A stretch of 64,000 nucleotides of DNA from Pterois miles (GCA_947000775.1 CAMQGK010000416.1:1790001-1854000); one strand, 5' to 3'. Numbered from the stretch's first letter, positions 1 through 12,969 are shown. The notes: a model not told the origin generated them from the sequence alone. Translations and numbers: made by a program.

Positions 1-696
1 TTATGTGTGTGGTCCCCAGCACATTTCGCTTGATGCAGTTAGATTCTATTGGTTTTATAGATAAAATGTGAAGTGCACATATATACATCATTGTGGGACT
101 GTCTCCCAGGTGTGTTGTCTCAATGATAAATAGTGAGTCTGAACCGTGATGCCAGCTTTGGCTCACCAATCTCATCCTACACTTGCCCTAATCTACCAAA
201 CTAAAGGATTTGCCATTACATTTTCAAAAACAATCGGTCAGATTTGCTTGCGATATTCATGGCAGTGTTACCTCTTCTGTCCGCCACTTGTGATCTCAGG
301 GGTTTGCCAGTGAGGCTTTAAACTATTAGTCTTGTTAACAAAATGCTTTATAAGATAGCTGTAATTGTAATGGCGTGATGTAAAAGGTGATTCAGTATGT
401 GAGTGGAGCTGCAATCAGGCTGTACCATGGTGTGCCTTGGCAGAGGGCACAGAGAGGACATGGACAGATCCCTAGGGCATCAGAGCCACATGTGCCTCTG
501 CTAACATTCGCCTCACACACCTGGTGTTGAGCGTGCTCATGTGTGTGTGCACCTTTTCATGCCCTATTTAGCCCATCGCTGTGTGAAGCAGCGCCAAGTG
601 TAAGCAAGTTTATTTGTCACACTAGCAGTGGCCTGGTATGAAGCCGAGGAAGGCTGCACACATTATTCATGCGTCTGACTACAGAAACAAGGCTGG

Positions 697-698
<2 letters not shown>

Positions 699-728
<30 letters not shown>
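699..728 (+). repeat. (GT)n microsatellite
   Basis: About 15 GT units, followed by irregular GT-rich sequence. Confidence 0.95.
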
Positions 729-730
<2 letters not shown>

Positions 731-1022
731 ATGAGTGTGTGTCTAGCTATTGACATACCGTACTTGAGTGTTTGCTCTTCTGTGATTCTGTTTCTCCATG
801 TGTGTGTTGACACTTTAGCCTACATGTTTGTTCTTCACACGTGTGTGAAAAAGAGCGGACGTGCATACATATCTGTGTGATTGTGTGTCCATTTATGTGT
901 TTACCTAGAGACAGCATGTGTCTCACATTTTTATGCTTACGTGAAATGTTTATGTATGTGTGTTTACACTCCTCCTGACATGTGTGAAAATGTGTGTATC
1001 ATTGTGCACCTATGCGTACATA

Positions 1023-1024
<2 letters not shown>

Positions 1025-1081
<57 letters not shown>
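1025..1081 (+). repeat. (TG)n microsatellite
   Basis: About 28 uninterrupted TG units. The 880-1020 stretch upstream is also GT-rich. Confidence 0.97.
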
Positions 1082-1082
<1 letters not shown>

Positions 1083-2673
1083 CCCCAGGTGCGCCAGTCT
1101 AGCAGCTCTGCATTAGCTCTATAACCAAGCTAGTTTGACACCTTCATATCCAGACTAGCGTTCAGCTGCTGGCTCTGGCACATCCAGGACCAGCTCGACC
1201 CTGTGTGAACGCTCTGTCGCCTCCACTCATGCTCACTTAGGTGTGTGTGTGTGACACGGACGCTGAGTGTTGTGTGTCTGTGTGTGCCCACACCTTTTTC
1301 ATGCACTTTTCATGCAATTTATTTGAATCCTGTTGTCTCTGTGCATCCAGTCTGCTCCTGTAAGTGGTAAGTGGTTTTGTGGATGTGGGTGTGTGTTCTT
1401 CACACCCTGTCCATCTGTGTGTGTATCAGAGAGACAGCATGTGCAAATATGCTTGTTTGTAGATTTGTGTGCAAGCTCCATGTACACACATGCATTGTGT
1501 GCGTGCGAGTGTGTGTGTGTTGTGGCCTATATGTGCCAATGGAACATTTGACAGCAAAGATGAAAAGGTGAATCAGACATGGACTCGCCTAAGATGCACA
1601 TATATGACCCAACAATGCTCCTTCTCTTTACACTTCCATCTTTGTCAAGAGACAGACACACACATACAATCCCACACATGCTGATGGCGATCATTAGAGT
1701 GTATGGAGTGCCTCCAGGCAGCGAGGGCCTTTTAGCTGAAACCATCTCCTTCTTTTTTCCTCTCTGTCTGATTGTTTTCTTGATTTCTTTTTTCCTTCCA
1801 TCATCCCACAGGCTCAGCCAGAGGCTGTAGGAGAGCCACTTAGCCAACACTGCCACAGATAGCACAGGAGAGGCTTGTGTGTCATCATTCAGCTGAAATA
1901 GATTTGAAAACCCTATTTGAGTTGATAATTATGAAACTATTCAGTATTTTAAAATATGACTATCTTCATACCCAAAATAAACAATACATAATGTTTGTTT
2001 CTCCTGGAAATATTTTCTTGTCAGGATATGTGACAAGCTAAAATAACCATTAGCATTTTTAAATTTTTTTTAGATCCAGTGGATTTTGGATTTAGCAGAA
2101 AAGGTAGACAAGGTGTACATTGTATTTTCAGAGAAGTCTTTCTACTTTATGTTGCAGCTTTGACATCAGATCTCCGATTTGTTAATGCCCTAAATGTACT
2201 TCAGGTCTAATCTGTTTAAAAGTTGTAGTGCCGTACTCTGCCATCACTGCAGAGCAGACAGGTTGCAAACATGCAAACATCTTAGGCTGGGCAAACAGTC
2301 CCCCCATACACTGTACAGCGTACAGTGAGAGAGGGCTGATCAGCTGCTCCCAACTGGCCGTCAGACATTCACATTAACTTCTGATGTCAGAAATTTTAGT
2401 TGGTCGTCATCAGGCTCTGTTGAAGCCGAACCATGGGTCAATTCCCTAAAGTCAGTGCCATTTTACACTCTGTGCTTGTGCAAGTACAATGGTTACACAC
2501 TGGCTGATGTTAGTTTTCAGCCGTGCTTTAAGTTGATCTGTTTGTCTGAGTCCAGTTAATGTGACTGTGTGTATGTGTGCGTATCTCACTATTGCTCCTT
2601 GGGCGTTTGCCTGCCTTGTTAACACCTTTTAATAGGCAAAACCAATTAACCCTTACTCCCCTGGCTACTCAGA

Positions 2674-2674
<1 letters not shown>

Positions 2675-2753
<79 letters not shown>
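2675..2753 (+). repeat. (AC)n microsatellite
   Basis: About 39 uninterrupted AC units. Confidence 0.98.
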
Positions 2754-2756
<3 letters not shown>

Positions 2757-3489
2757 CACATTTTAAGACACAACTTTAACTCTTATAACAAGAACTGAAT
2801 CAGCTCCAGTAAGCCAGATACCTGCCAACACATTCATAGTCCTGCTGCCTGCTGAACACTGTTGCTCACATTTCTCTTTTTTTTCCCCTCAGTTCACATC
2901 AGGATTTATAAAGTAAATGGATGTGAACAATGCAGCAGCTTCAAGAACAGAAAGGACATTTTTCAGGACTGGTTTTATTTGGCTATAGCTCACAATATTG
3001 ATCTGGATTCTATGATTTCATGTGGTAAACAGTAGCAATTAGCAACATTTGCAGTTTTCCGATTTGTCCATTTTCCAATATAATGGCGTAGTCTCAGGTT
3101 CTTCTAAATGTTCCTGGGAGTGATTGTTTTTAATAGAAGTTATGATTTGGGTTCATATCATATGAGCTTTTAAAGGACAGTATAGCCCTTGATATCTTTT
3201 AGTTCCACTGTCGGTAAGGCCAGACAACAGCGACGTCTTTCAGTTTGTCTGCCTGTTTGTCACAGCAAATGCTATTAAATTTGGTTGCTACATCCATGGT
3301 TCCAAGAGGATATTTCCTAATGATTTTGTTGGCCTTTCCTCCAGTGCTAACGTCTGGTCACAGTTTCCGCCTGTATACAGTACATGAAATATCTAAATCT
3401 AATTAACAGACATGTTCATACTTCCAGAGGATTTACTCTTTACGTTTTCATTTTGGTGAATATTACAGACTCTACAGCCCTGTGGTGGG

Positions 3490-3785
3490 GTTTTGCCAGA
3501 CAGTGGCACTCCAGATCTGAAAGATGAAGCCTTGCATTATTTCTAATATCCAGCAGCAAGTCTGATTGTATAGAAGTCTATGAGAAAATGAGCCTACTTC
3601 TCACTTGATTTATTACCTCAGTAAACATTGTAAACATGTTATTATGGTCTCAATCACTAGTTTCAAGTCTTCTTCAGTGCAGCATGATGTTCATTTAGTA
3701 AATTATGGTCCCATTTAGAGTCAAATAGACCATAAAGCAGGGCTTGCTTTACCTTGTGTTTGACAGGTCATTACCATGGCGTTGT
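3490..3785 (-). repeat. Dispersed fish repeat, copy 1
   Basis: The complement reads GCTTTATGGTCTATTTGACT, GGACCATAATTTACTAAATG and TGTTTACTGAGGTAATAA. I recognise it as a common fish interspersed repeat of unknown class. It matches copy 2 at 56225-56575, which is on the opposite strand 53 kb away. It has no coding capacity. Confidence 0.75.
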
Positions 3786-3789
3786 CTGA

Positions 3790-4760
3790 TCTGGGAGTTG
3801 TCCCTATTTTCTTAGAACTTTTGTGTTTTCAGTTCATGAAATTAAAATTCTGAGGAGCTCGTCACTAAAACAATATGATCCACTTTAAAGGCCAGCCCAC
3901 CTTAGATGCATGAGCCGAAGTTGGGGCTAACTTTGGGTTAACTCCCCGTGACTTTAATCAGCAGGTCCCAAGCAAGCCACGGGAGTTGTAGCATTTATTT
4001 GCCAACAAATATCTCACACAACTAGTCTACACTGCACAGCTTCACTCGCTAACGTTACTGGCACACACTGGTTGGCGGAAACTCATCTGGTCTCGTCACC
4101 CCAAAAAAAAACCACATAAGCCTTGTAGTAAACAAACACAACATGCAGTATGCGCCTCTTCCGCCTCCTTCTCCTTCATTTCGGCCTCAGCTCAGTAAAT
4201 TTGGCACAGACTGTCAGATACTATGTTAGTGGTTCCGTTATTACCAAAGGTGCCGACACATCAGTGGGCTGAACGGAGATGAATGAATGAATGAATTAAA
4301 CTATGTGGCTATGAGTAGGTTTTGTAATGTCAAGATCGCCATCTTTCTGAGTTCTGCTGCCTGTTACAACCTAGAGACAGACCTCTGGTGGCGCATGCTG
4401 TACACTACAATACATCACATCCATGTGCATCATAGAAAGCACAGCCTCTGTATTTATCAGATTCATATGATTTTCAGTGAAGCGGCTGAATTGGTCCTTT
4501 TGCTGTCTCTTCAGTGAAGCAGGCATAAGGCAAACTGGCCTCTTGATGGCCAAACCGTATTGTTCATGTGACCCTGCTTGTGTGAATAGACTGCTCTCTC
4601 TGTTGGCTGTGTCTGGTCTTTGTCGATCCACAATCACGTCCTCCATTATTCTGTGTGTGTGTTTGTGTGTGTGCATGTCAGGCATATTTTAGAGGCATAA
4701 AAAGCCAGTCAGTGGGGTCAGTCTGTCGCTCCACCTCACACCATCAGTAGACATTGGGTC
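3790..4760. other. No gene seen
   Basis: Mixed, moderately AT-rich sequence. A short ATGAATGAATGAATGAATT tetranucleotide run lies at 4279-4297. The section around 3890-4430 may be old repeat, but I cannot assign it. Confidence 0.5.
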
Positions 4761-4761
4761 T

Positions 4762-4786
4762 GACACATACACACACGCGCACACAT

Positions 4787-4828
<42 letters not shown>
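4762..4828 (+). repeat. (AC)n microsatellite, imperfect 5' part
   Basis: Irregular CA with CG interruptions to 4787, then about 20 pure AC units to 4828. Confidence 0.95.
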
Positions 4829-4829
<1 letters not shown>

Positions 4830-5210
4830 ACCCTTTTGACTGTCCCTCACTAGAAGACATATGGAGCATGACTAATGGCTTTATAAAGACACACATAGAC
4901 ACACTGTAGATATATTTTTGTACAGCAGCCACCATTGTGTTAATGGTGTTATAGTCCGAAAAGCCTTTTTTTTTCCTTTTTTTGCAACAGATGTACCTCT
5001 CTGCTTCCAGACCCTCATTCAACCCCCAAACTCTGTGTCAAATAATAAACACATACACACACAAACACACACACATTTGATTGTGTTATTATATGTATAT
5101 ACAATATATTTGATATTGTATATTTTAATTTTGTCATTTATTATTGTTTTCGTCTCATTAGATTTAAGCCAAGGGTTTCCTATAGAAGAAAACTCTTTTT
5201 TTGTGTCAAC

Positions 5211-5215
<5 letters not shown>

Positions 5216-5285
<70 letters not shown>
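5216..5285 (+). repeat. (AC)n microsatellite
   Basis: About 35 AC units. It is followed 90 bp later by the inverse GT array. Confidence 0.98.
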
Positions 5286-5287
<2 letters not shown>

Positions 5288-5372
5288 CAACAGACACATG
5301 GACATTCACACAGGATGGAAATGTCCACAGCTTCTGTCTGCAGTAGAGCTCTTAGTGTTTGTGTGCCTGTCA

Positions 5373-5375
<3 letters not shown>

Positions 5376-5418
<43 letters not shown>
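5376..5418 (+). repeat. (TG)n microsatellite
   Basis: About 21 TG units between two CA arrays. Confidence 0.97.
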
Positions 5419-5420
<2 letters not shown>

Positions 5421-5562
5421 ATGTGTGTCCTTGTGTGTGTTTGGATACCCCATCAGGGCACCAGTCCAGGAGCCAGGCGTCTGGGCTCTCGTCAGCCCAC
5501 ATCACTGTCAGAGAGCCGTTAATGAGGGGCACATTTACTGCTACATTAGGGAAATGTCACTA

Positions 5563-5565
<3 letters not shown>

Positions 5566-5605
<40 letters not shown>
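5566..5605 (+). repeat. (CA)n microsatellite
   Basis: About 19 CA units, the third array in 400 bp. Confidence 0.96.
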
Positions 5606-5608
<3 letters not shown>

Positions 5609-5854
5609 ATCCTTGTAGTCGTTGTGGCTGTGTTGTCAGTGCTCTATGTTGACCTAACAATGGATTGAAAATTTCATGAAATTTCCAAGTTTTAGACCAA
5701 TTTTCCACCTTAATTAATTACTTATAACCTTGTGTATTTTTTCTTTAAGTGATTTTATATCATGGTCATGTCATAGTCAATTACTCTGCTGGTTATTTAC
5801 TCAGTAAATTGAATGGTTTGGTTGTTTGGTCAATACATCATCAATTCACATTGC

Positions 5855-5918
5855 TTGTTTCGTCTGACCAACACTCTGAAGCCCACAGGTATTCAGTTTA
5901 CTATCATAGAAGACTGAG
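5855..5918 (+). repeat. Fragment of the GATTAATC-type dispersed repeat
   Basis: The segment CTGAAGCCCACAGG-TATTCAGTTTACTATCATAG matches the middle of this fish repeat family. It stops where the Harbinger-like element begins at about 5919. Confidence 0.5.
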
Positions 5919-6530
5919 GGCGCTTTCACAAGCCAGGATTTAGTCTCTTTTAATCAACCACTGGTGTAGTTCAATTCCTGGTGTGGTTTGTTTAGGCAGT
6001 TGTGAACATGGTAATCGTACTCTGGTGTGGAGCAAAACGACCAATCCGAGACTGCTTGCGAGAGGTGGTCTCGGACCGTTTCCAAGTGAACCCTATTGTG
6101 GTTCAATTGCAGTGAGAACATAATTTCACCTAATTGCAGGAAGCAAATCAAAACGCAGGCTGCCTATGCAGGCACTTGTTGAGATGGACACAGGTAAATG
6201 ACAGGTGAACATGAGTGGGAAAGGACTGACCAGGACTTCTGAAAAAGTCCAAAGTTTGCTTGACATTTGGGCTGAAGACAACATCCAGAATATGCTAAAT
6301 ATAGTCTACAAAAGTAGTGATTTATAACGTCATTCAAGAAAAACAAGAGAAGGGATTCGTACGCACAGAGAAGCAGCACTGAGTCAAAGTGAAAAAACGT
6401 GGATATAGTGATATATCAAAGTCTGCTATTCCCTGCATAGAAGTGGCAGCTCTTGTAATGAAAAAGATGAAATTTAGTCCACTTTAATTTGTGTACTGTG
6501 AAACCAAACCAGACGAACTGGAATAAAAGC
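5919..6530 (+). mobile_element. Decayed PIF/Harbinger-like element
   Basis: The left end GAGGGCGCTTTCACA and the runs of GGTGTGGTT and GAACC-type motifs that follow resemble fish PIF/Harbinger elements. Inside lies a short reading frame with similarity to the Myb/SANT-like protein that these elements carry beside their transposase. The right side has the typical AAACCAAACCAGACGAAC stretch near 6500, but I could not find a clean copy of the left terminus, so the end is approximate or truncated. No transposase sequence is present. This is a non-autonomous remnant. Confidence 0.55.
6211..6420 (+). pseudogene. Myb/SANT-like DNA-binding protein remnant (Harbinger accessory protein)
   Basis: ATG at 6211 begins MSGKGLTRTSEKVQSLLDIW and continues AEDNIQNMLNIVYKSSD before TAA at 6325-6327. 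The pattern of a basic N-terminus, a conserved Trp in LLDIWA and IQNML resembles the Myb/SANT-like (Myb_DNA-bind_4) domain of Harbinger-associated proteins. After the stop, a shifted frame still suggests the family's Glu-Lys-Gln/Cys-Arg-Val-Lys region near 6375-6420. In intact elements this protein binds the transposon ends and helps the transposase. Here it is truncated after 38 codons and cannot function. The match is to family features that I remember, without alignment. Confidence 0.6.
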
Positions 6531-7041
6531 CAAAGTATCAGTTTCAGTCTGATTTCAAATGGACCATGGCTGGTGGTGTATTTATGCATGTCTTACCGAA
6601 CATAAGATCAACTTAAGCATGTTTTTAGACAAAACTCTTATTTTTTCTATTTTTTATAAGAAGAAGAAGAAATACATGATTAGTGTTACCTGTGATATAA
6701 ATGCAAGCAGAAGCACAACAACTTTGCCTAAAAAAAAAATCACAGATGACAAACTTGGACATCAGACGTCCTATGTATATTTCTTATATTGTATAGTAGT
6801 AGTAGTATCCTGTTCTTTCATACATTTTCTGCGTAAAGCCTGACTTTTGTGCCACCTTCAGTTGATAGACCTGGTGATCCACAGTGCTGGAGGAGCGCTG
6901 CGAACCATCACTGCAGTCCACGGATGGGTTTGTGTGTCTCTGTGTGTTTAGAAGCAAGAAGAGAGCTGATGTGAAAGGATTGGCTGAAAAGAGACAAGGG
7001 TCACTGCTGAGGTCCCAGACTTAAGTCCACTCCACTCATCT

Positions 7042-7043
<2 letters not shown>

Positions 7044-7133
<90 letters not shown>
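7044..7133 (+). repeat. (GT)n microsatellite
   Basis: About 45 uninterrupted GT units. Confidence 0.98.
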
Positions 7134-7136
<3 letters not shown>

Positions 7137-7238
7137 CACTTGACAGATGACTAACCCAAATGCTGTCACAGTGTTGTGTTACTCTCACGCCTCTGTCACT
7201 GTGACTCACCCTGTGTGTGAGGATGTGTCTGTGTGAGG

Positions 7239-7241
<3 letters not shown>

Positions 7242-7315
<74 letters not shown>
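7242..7315 (+). repeat. (TG)n microsatellite
   Basis: About 37 TG units, 108 bp after the previous GT array and in the same orientation. Confidence 0.98.
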
Positions 7316-7318
<3 letters not shown>

Positions 7319-7817
7319 CATTGACTGGTGAGAGCCCTGGGTACATCGACATGACATTTGTCTCTGCCTCTCTCTCCAGTGTGATTTTCTTCACTGCCAT
7401 CTCTACACTGGCTCCATTGTTTTCTGTTTCTCGCAGATTTTTTCCTAGAAACATAATTTAACCTGGAATCAGAGATAAACTAATAAATAGGGCTATTAAT
7501 GCTTTTTTAGCCTCTTCTAGCGGACCAGAATCAGCGGTGGGTCTATTAATCCAAAAACATGCAATGTGGCTGCGCTTCAATCAAACTGAAATTTTTTGAT
7601 GGATTTGTCAAAGTTTTTAAAGAAAGCAGATATGTCTAGAATGTCTATCTAGAATGTCTATCAGAAAACTGAACTCCTGGTTGACATATTTATATCTGTA
7701 TATAAATGTGTTCAATAAATGACAGGGTTAATCAGAGTATTGTCAACTTTAAAGCTACAGAAAGGAAAATGTAGGTGGATATCATGGTTCTGGAAGTCAA
7801 AATTTGGGTCCGGTTAA

Positions 7818-8329
7818 TAGGGATGGATATCACTTAAAAAATGGTAATACCAGTACCAATACCAGTACCCTTAAAGTAATACAGATATCAATAGAGTACT
7901 TCATTTGATACCTTTTTTTCCTACTTCATTCAATAATGTTAGCCTATCCATCATGTGAATGGAAGCTGTTTGTGTGTCCCGCTGGCTAGCTTTTCGCTGC
8001 CGCTGTGCACAACGCTCAAACAATGGTTACTAGTGATAACGCCGACCCATGTTGGCCGGACGGCATTGTCGCTCTGGTTCTCCCTGTTAGCTCTGTCAGC
8101 ACTGCTGCCATTGTTTACTCTCTTTGCATGGTTAGCACCAGCTCAGCCGTGTCCATGCTGAGAGCCGTGTGCAGGTGATCCTGGCTGTGGGCCAATCACA
8201 TATCACATAAAATTGAATAATTTAGACAAAAGATACACATTTTTGGGAATGTAGGAATTGTTTGATGGAAGAATTTCCAATACTACCTGATACTGGGTTA
8301 TTTCAGTCCCGTACCAATACGCAGCCCTA
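7818..8329 (+). mobile_element. MITE with TAGGGATGG-type termini, no coding capacity
   Basis: The block starts TAGGGATGGATATCAC and ends GTACCAATACGCAGCCCTA, which are imperfect inverted termini. Both ends carry degenerate GGTAATACCAGTACC-like motifs, and the core is GC-richer than its surroundings. I recognise this layout from non-autonomous fish DNA transposons, probably hAT. A 68-codon frame in the middle (7955-8161) shows no family features. Confidence 0.55.
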
Positions 8330-9020
8330 CCAGTTAGTGTCAGTATCAGTCGAGACAGATATAATGAAGCTGGGTTTTGGGGCAGGACTTAGGAAGGATC
8401 GTGTCATAACATAAATCATTTTGTGATTGTAATTCTGAATGTCCAGCAGGACACAACGGTTGTGTCCCGTGTTTGACACAGCAGCATTTGATGTATTGAT
8501 AAAATGAATTATGTATGATAAATGATAATGTACAAAAACCCTGATTCAACGAGTTAGAGGAAATGAACTTCACAGTTGTCTGAGCTGTGGCTCAGACAGC
8601 TATTTCTCAATGATATGGATGGAACACAAGTTAAGTAGCCCATGCTAGTCTTGAGTCATAGCCATATTTTGGCCAGCATTACCTTTGCAGAGTACCTCGT
8701 CTTCTTGCTTATTTTGACAGAGCGATAATGCTAATCAGGAAGTGGCTCACTGCACTTTGCCTCAACTGGTTAGCGTTACCCAAGCATAGCATAATCCACA
8801 CACGCACTGTGTAGTAAGTGGGCTGCGGTGGCAAGTCTGTAATGCTAATGAGTAAATGAATTGTGATTAGTGATTCACTGCTGCATGTGTTAGCCTGCTA
8901 GCCTGGTGGACTAGTGCTGAATCACTGACTCAGTCATTAGCATCCTACTAATGTTAGCCGTAATATACTGTACATATCAGATCTGACATTATTGACTGCA
9001 CACATACACATATACACACA

Positions 9021-9021
<1 letters not shown>

Positions 9022-9056
<35 letters not shown>
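9022..9056 (+). repeat. (CA)n microsatellite
   Basis: About 17 CA units, preceded by irregular CA. Confidence 0.95.
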
Positions 9057-9058
<2 letters not shown>

Positions 9059-9218
9059 GCAGAGACGCACTGGCCCAGCCTGTTGTGTCTGCTCACTTGG
9101 CCAAATTGAAAATCTGTGGTGCATGCAAGGGCCGTTTGAAATCTGCCTCATACACTATGGCATTAAATTAGTGGTAGCAGTGCTGGAAAAATGCTGAAAT
9201 ATATGTGCATGTAAGCGA

Positions 9219-9270
9219 ACACACACATACACACACACACTCACACACACACATACACACACACACACAT
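9219..9270 (+). repeat. (CA)n microsatellite, interrupted
   Basis: Short CA runs broken by TAC and CTC interruptions. Confidence 0.9.
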
Positions 9271-9279
9271 AAATAGAGA

Positions 9280-11050
9280 CATTCATAAACACACAGCTCC
9301 CAGGTAACAGGGCTTGCTGTCCTGAAATGAAATGGGTTTATTCCCGGCCTCCGTCTTGTAAGCCATAGTGCTGACATGAGTTCCTGTTGTACTCTCCCCC
9401 TATTCTCCCCTCCATCTCGAGGATAGTGAGTAATTAGAAACAGATGGAGCTGAGACTAGTGTAGTCACACTGTTATTTTAGCCCTCTGCACAGCCACTTT
9501 TATGCCCTCTCTTTTCCTCTCAGGCCTGTATTCCATATTCAGACACTAATTCCTGACCTTAACACAACACGGCAGCCTTAATATTCGAATATGTTCCAGT
9601 GATCGCTACAAGTTGAGGCACTTCTTGTTTTCAAAACACAGCGAAGGAGATATTGCTGTACAGGGGCTGCGGTATCTAGTGGCTGTGGTAAGACAGAGAA
9701 TTACATCATGGGGAATAGGACGAGTTGCATTCATTAGGTCACCCCTTGTGTTCATGCATACATCCCATTTTGACATCAAAGGGTGGCCAAAAACCACAGA
9801 CACCGGATCAGCTTTTACTCATTTCCTTCACCGTCAAGATTAAGATCACAGGAGTTTCTAATTTAATTCCAGGTCAGCACTTAATAGCAACTTGTACTTT
9901 ACCTTCCTCAGCCTCATAGTGACAGCCTCCTGTTCTGCAGCAGTAGATTAGGTCACCCTGAATGACTGCCCAGTCAAACTAGAAAGCTTACAAATGCTAT
10001 CTGCTACTACAGCACAAGATTGTTATACTCACACAAAGCTGCTTAAGGTTTTAGCAAGTACAAGAGAATTTAGGATCACTTAATAGTGTCACTTAAATTA
10101 GTTAATTTTACATTTGCTTGGAGAAAAAGAGAAATCTCTCTAACAGAGGTTTATCCTTGAAATGCTGAAAAGATTACAGTATGAATAATTTGTTCTGCAT
10201 TATTTCTAAAAAGGAAGCTAAAGGTAGATTAATTATATTTTCTCAGCTGGACTGTGTTCGTTGCATTTAATTGTCGTGTATTTGCAATGTCCTGGGTTTG
10301 ATTCTGGCTTTTGGACCTTTGTTGTGTGTGATACCCCTCCCTCCTTGGCTAGGTATGGATGCCAAATTCAAAAAAGGGAAAGTCTTGGAGGAAAATAGAG
10401 AATTTAACAGTGCATAGATAGACGCTTTCACCACAAGTGCTGCTGGCTCTGAAAAAAGGTTGCAGACCCCTGAGCTAGAGAATCCTATACTGGCATCTAA
10501 GTCTGTATGTAGGCTGAAAATTAAACATTAAAATTTTTTCTTATTGCTATTGTCTTACTGTAAACTGCACCTACTGTCAAAGTGTTAGATATCACTTTTC
10601 CAGATTTGATTTCTTTTCAGTTTGTCAGATTTATTTCCTCATGACTAAACATTGGAGGTCTTTCACAGGCGCCACATTGTTGCTAGCAACTGCATTTGTG
10701 ATTTGTTTCTTCCACACTCACCCAATCACAGGCCTCCACTGGCATGCGATTCCCCCTCGCCTTGTACAAAATATTTAGTGAGCAGCATCTTAGTCACGTT
10801 TCTTTTTCCAATAAGCGGGATGTGAAATGGTGCCCAGCTCCCAGATAATGACACATATTGTGGTGACGTTAATGCTGGATCAAAGGGCCGGCTGCCTCAT
10901 GACATTTCAGTTGGGGTAAACAAACACAGACAGGCCTATTACCGAGCGAGCAGAGCGAGGGATGACTACCTCCACCACCCCCTCGACGCCCAGCAAACCA
11001 CCCCCACATCAGCAGGGTAAAAGGGCAACGACAGGAAAACAAACCAGCTT
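9280..11050. other. No gene seen; possible SINE fragment inside
   Basis: Unique-looking sequence. 10660-10930 is GC-balanced with no repeat signature and could hold a conserved non-coding element, which cannot be judged from one sequence. Confidence 0.5.
10240..10345 (+). repeat. Possible degenerate tRNA-derived SINE fragment
   Basis: CTGGGTTTGATTCTGGC at about 10291-10307 resembles a pol III B box. It is followed by GGACCTTTGTTGTGTGTGAT and CCCTCC, as in a familiar fish SINE. The A box is not clear. Confidence 0.35.
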
Positions 11051-11054
11051 CATT

Positions 11055-11056
<2 letters not shown>

Positions 11057-11144
<88 letters not shown>
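11057..11144 (+). repeat. (GT)n microsatellite
   Basis: 44 uninterrupted GT units. Confidence 0.98.
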
Positions 11145-11145
<1 letters not shown>

Positions 11146-12467
11146 CCGCCGTGCACGGTGCTTCTGCATTTCCACTCTAGGTTACAGTACTTCCAGCTCA
11201 TCTCCTTTTACAAGGCGAGGCCATTACATAATTACCCACTGTCAATTAGATCACATCCTGTGCGGCACTGCCGGCTGAAGCCATGTTAATTAATCATTGG
11301 TCCCCAGAGGTAGCTTGCTCTTGCTGATGTCATGGCCATCGCGACCACGGTTGGCTAGAATCATGGAAAATGCCCGTCTGTCACCGCGGGGAGACAGAGA
11401 GACAGGAAGGGAATTCTCACATTGGGCTTCATGCAGGAAGCATTATAAGAAGAAGTTCCCTCCTCATTTTGTCCATATCCATGCACGTTTTGTTCTTATT
11501 TTGTTAGCACACATTGATTTCTAGGCTTTACCAATGTTTTCTTATTTTTGCTACTCTCTTAGGTAAGAGCACATTTTACAAGCGGTTGAGAGCATAAAAA
11601 AAAACAGTTTCACAGTCCACAAATTGTCCAGCACCATGAAATATGTTTTAATTTGGAGGAATAAAAGTGAATAAATGAATGTCATATTATCGAATTAATA
11701 TTATATGTTTTAGAGTAATTATAATAGACCATAAAAAGACTATAAAAACCCTTGGATGATGTTTTGTTCAGCGTCTATGTCTCTGGTCTGCCAAAACTGA
11801 TGCTCTGGAATATCAGGTTTACTCTGTTTACATTTATTTTACAGTCCCTCACTTTCACTACTGCTGAAGTTTGTTTCTGATGTACCTGACTGTTACACAA
11901 AACCATCTGAGAAGCTGTCATTGGAAACTGTTTCTGGAAAGGGCAGGCACTTTCAAAAGATACTTATTGGTTGAACCATCTCTCAATCAATCTCTTCTCG
12001 AATCCAGTCGGGAGAAGAGCAGAAACATTTTTTATATCGAGAAAAGCCAAAAGCTCTTCTTTCATTCAAGAAATCCTGTCCAGTTCTGACATTACTGATG
12101 CTATCACAGCGTCTACATTAACCTCTTCAGGAGCAGCCCAGTCGTCCTGACCCACACTTGTAGCTGCAGTAGCTCCTCACAGGATACTCATTGGCCTGTG
12201 GTCCGGCTTGCTGGACACAAACAAATTACTTGAAGCGTGCAAGATGGATTTTCGTGTGATATGTGATCCTGCAATTCTCGCAAGATCTTCTGACATTGCA
12301 AGAATTGAGTTGCCCTGCGAGGTAATTTTTTTTGTTGGCGTCTCTCCAGTTCTTGGGCATGTGCCAGACACCCCCTGACCTTACTGTAGAAAATTAAGAG
12401 AAAATACAAAAGAAATGTAAGAGAATGTTGCTGCGTGGGGCCCAACATTTTTAAGATGTATATACAG

Positions 12468-12498
<31 letters not shown>

Positions 12499-12825
12499 CA
12501 CTTATATACGATAAGCAGCGGAGTTGCTGGAGTTCATTGCTCCACTTTGCTAATGCTTTTCTCTGGATGATGCTGTATGATGCATTTGTAAAACTCTTCA
12601 CCACCATCTTGCAAAGTTAGTTATCAAGCCATTGTATCCACAATGGACCAAACACTTGCTTCACTTCTAGTGGGAAGCATGAATTGAATGCTGTTCCACT
12701 GTTAGCAAATAAAACGTCAACAGCACAGTGATCTGTCAGTCTCATCTCAGTGTTCATGCATTTGTGTCTACACACTCTTTACACTGATGCAGACGTGGGG
12801 CTGCATGTAGCTTTGATTAATCTTC
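11145..12825. other. No gene seen
   Basis: Unique-looking sequence. 11195-11305 has several homeodomain-type TAATTA/CAATTA motifs. The rest has no feature I recognise apart from the AT array at 12468. Confidence 0.5.
12468..12499 (+). repeat. (AT)n microsatellite
   Basis: About 16 AT units with one phase slip near 12490. Confidence 0.93.
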
Positions 12826-12967
<142 letters not shown>

Positions 12968-12969
12968 GT

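Larger units (their letters stand above)
1..2670. other. No gene seen
   Basis: Apart from the two GT arrays, this is mixed sequence with GT-rich patches. The short open frames here arise from GT repeats and show no protein family features. Confidence 0.6.
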
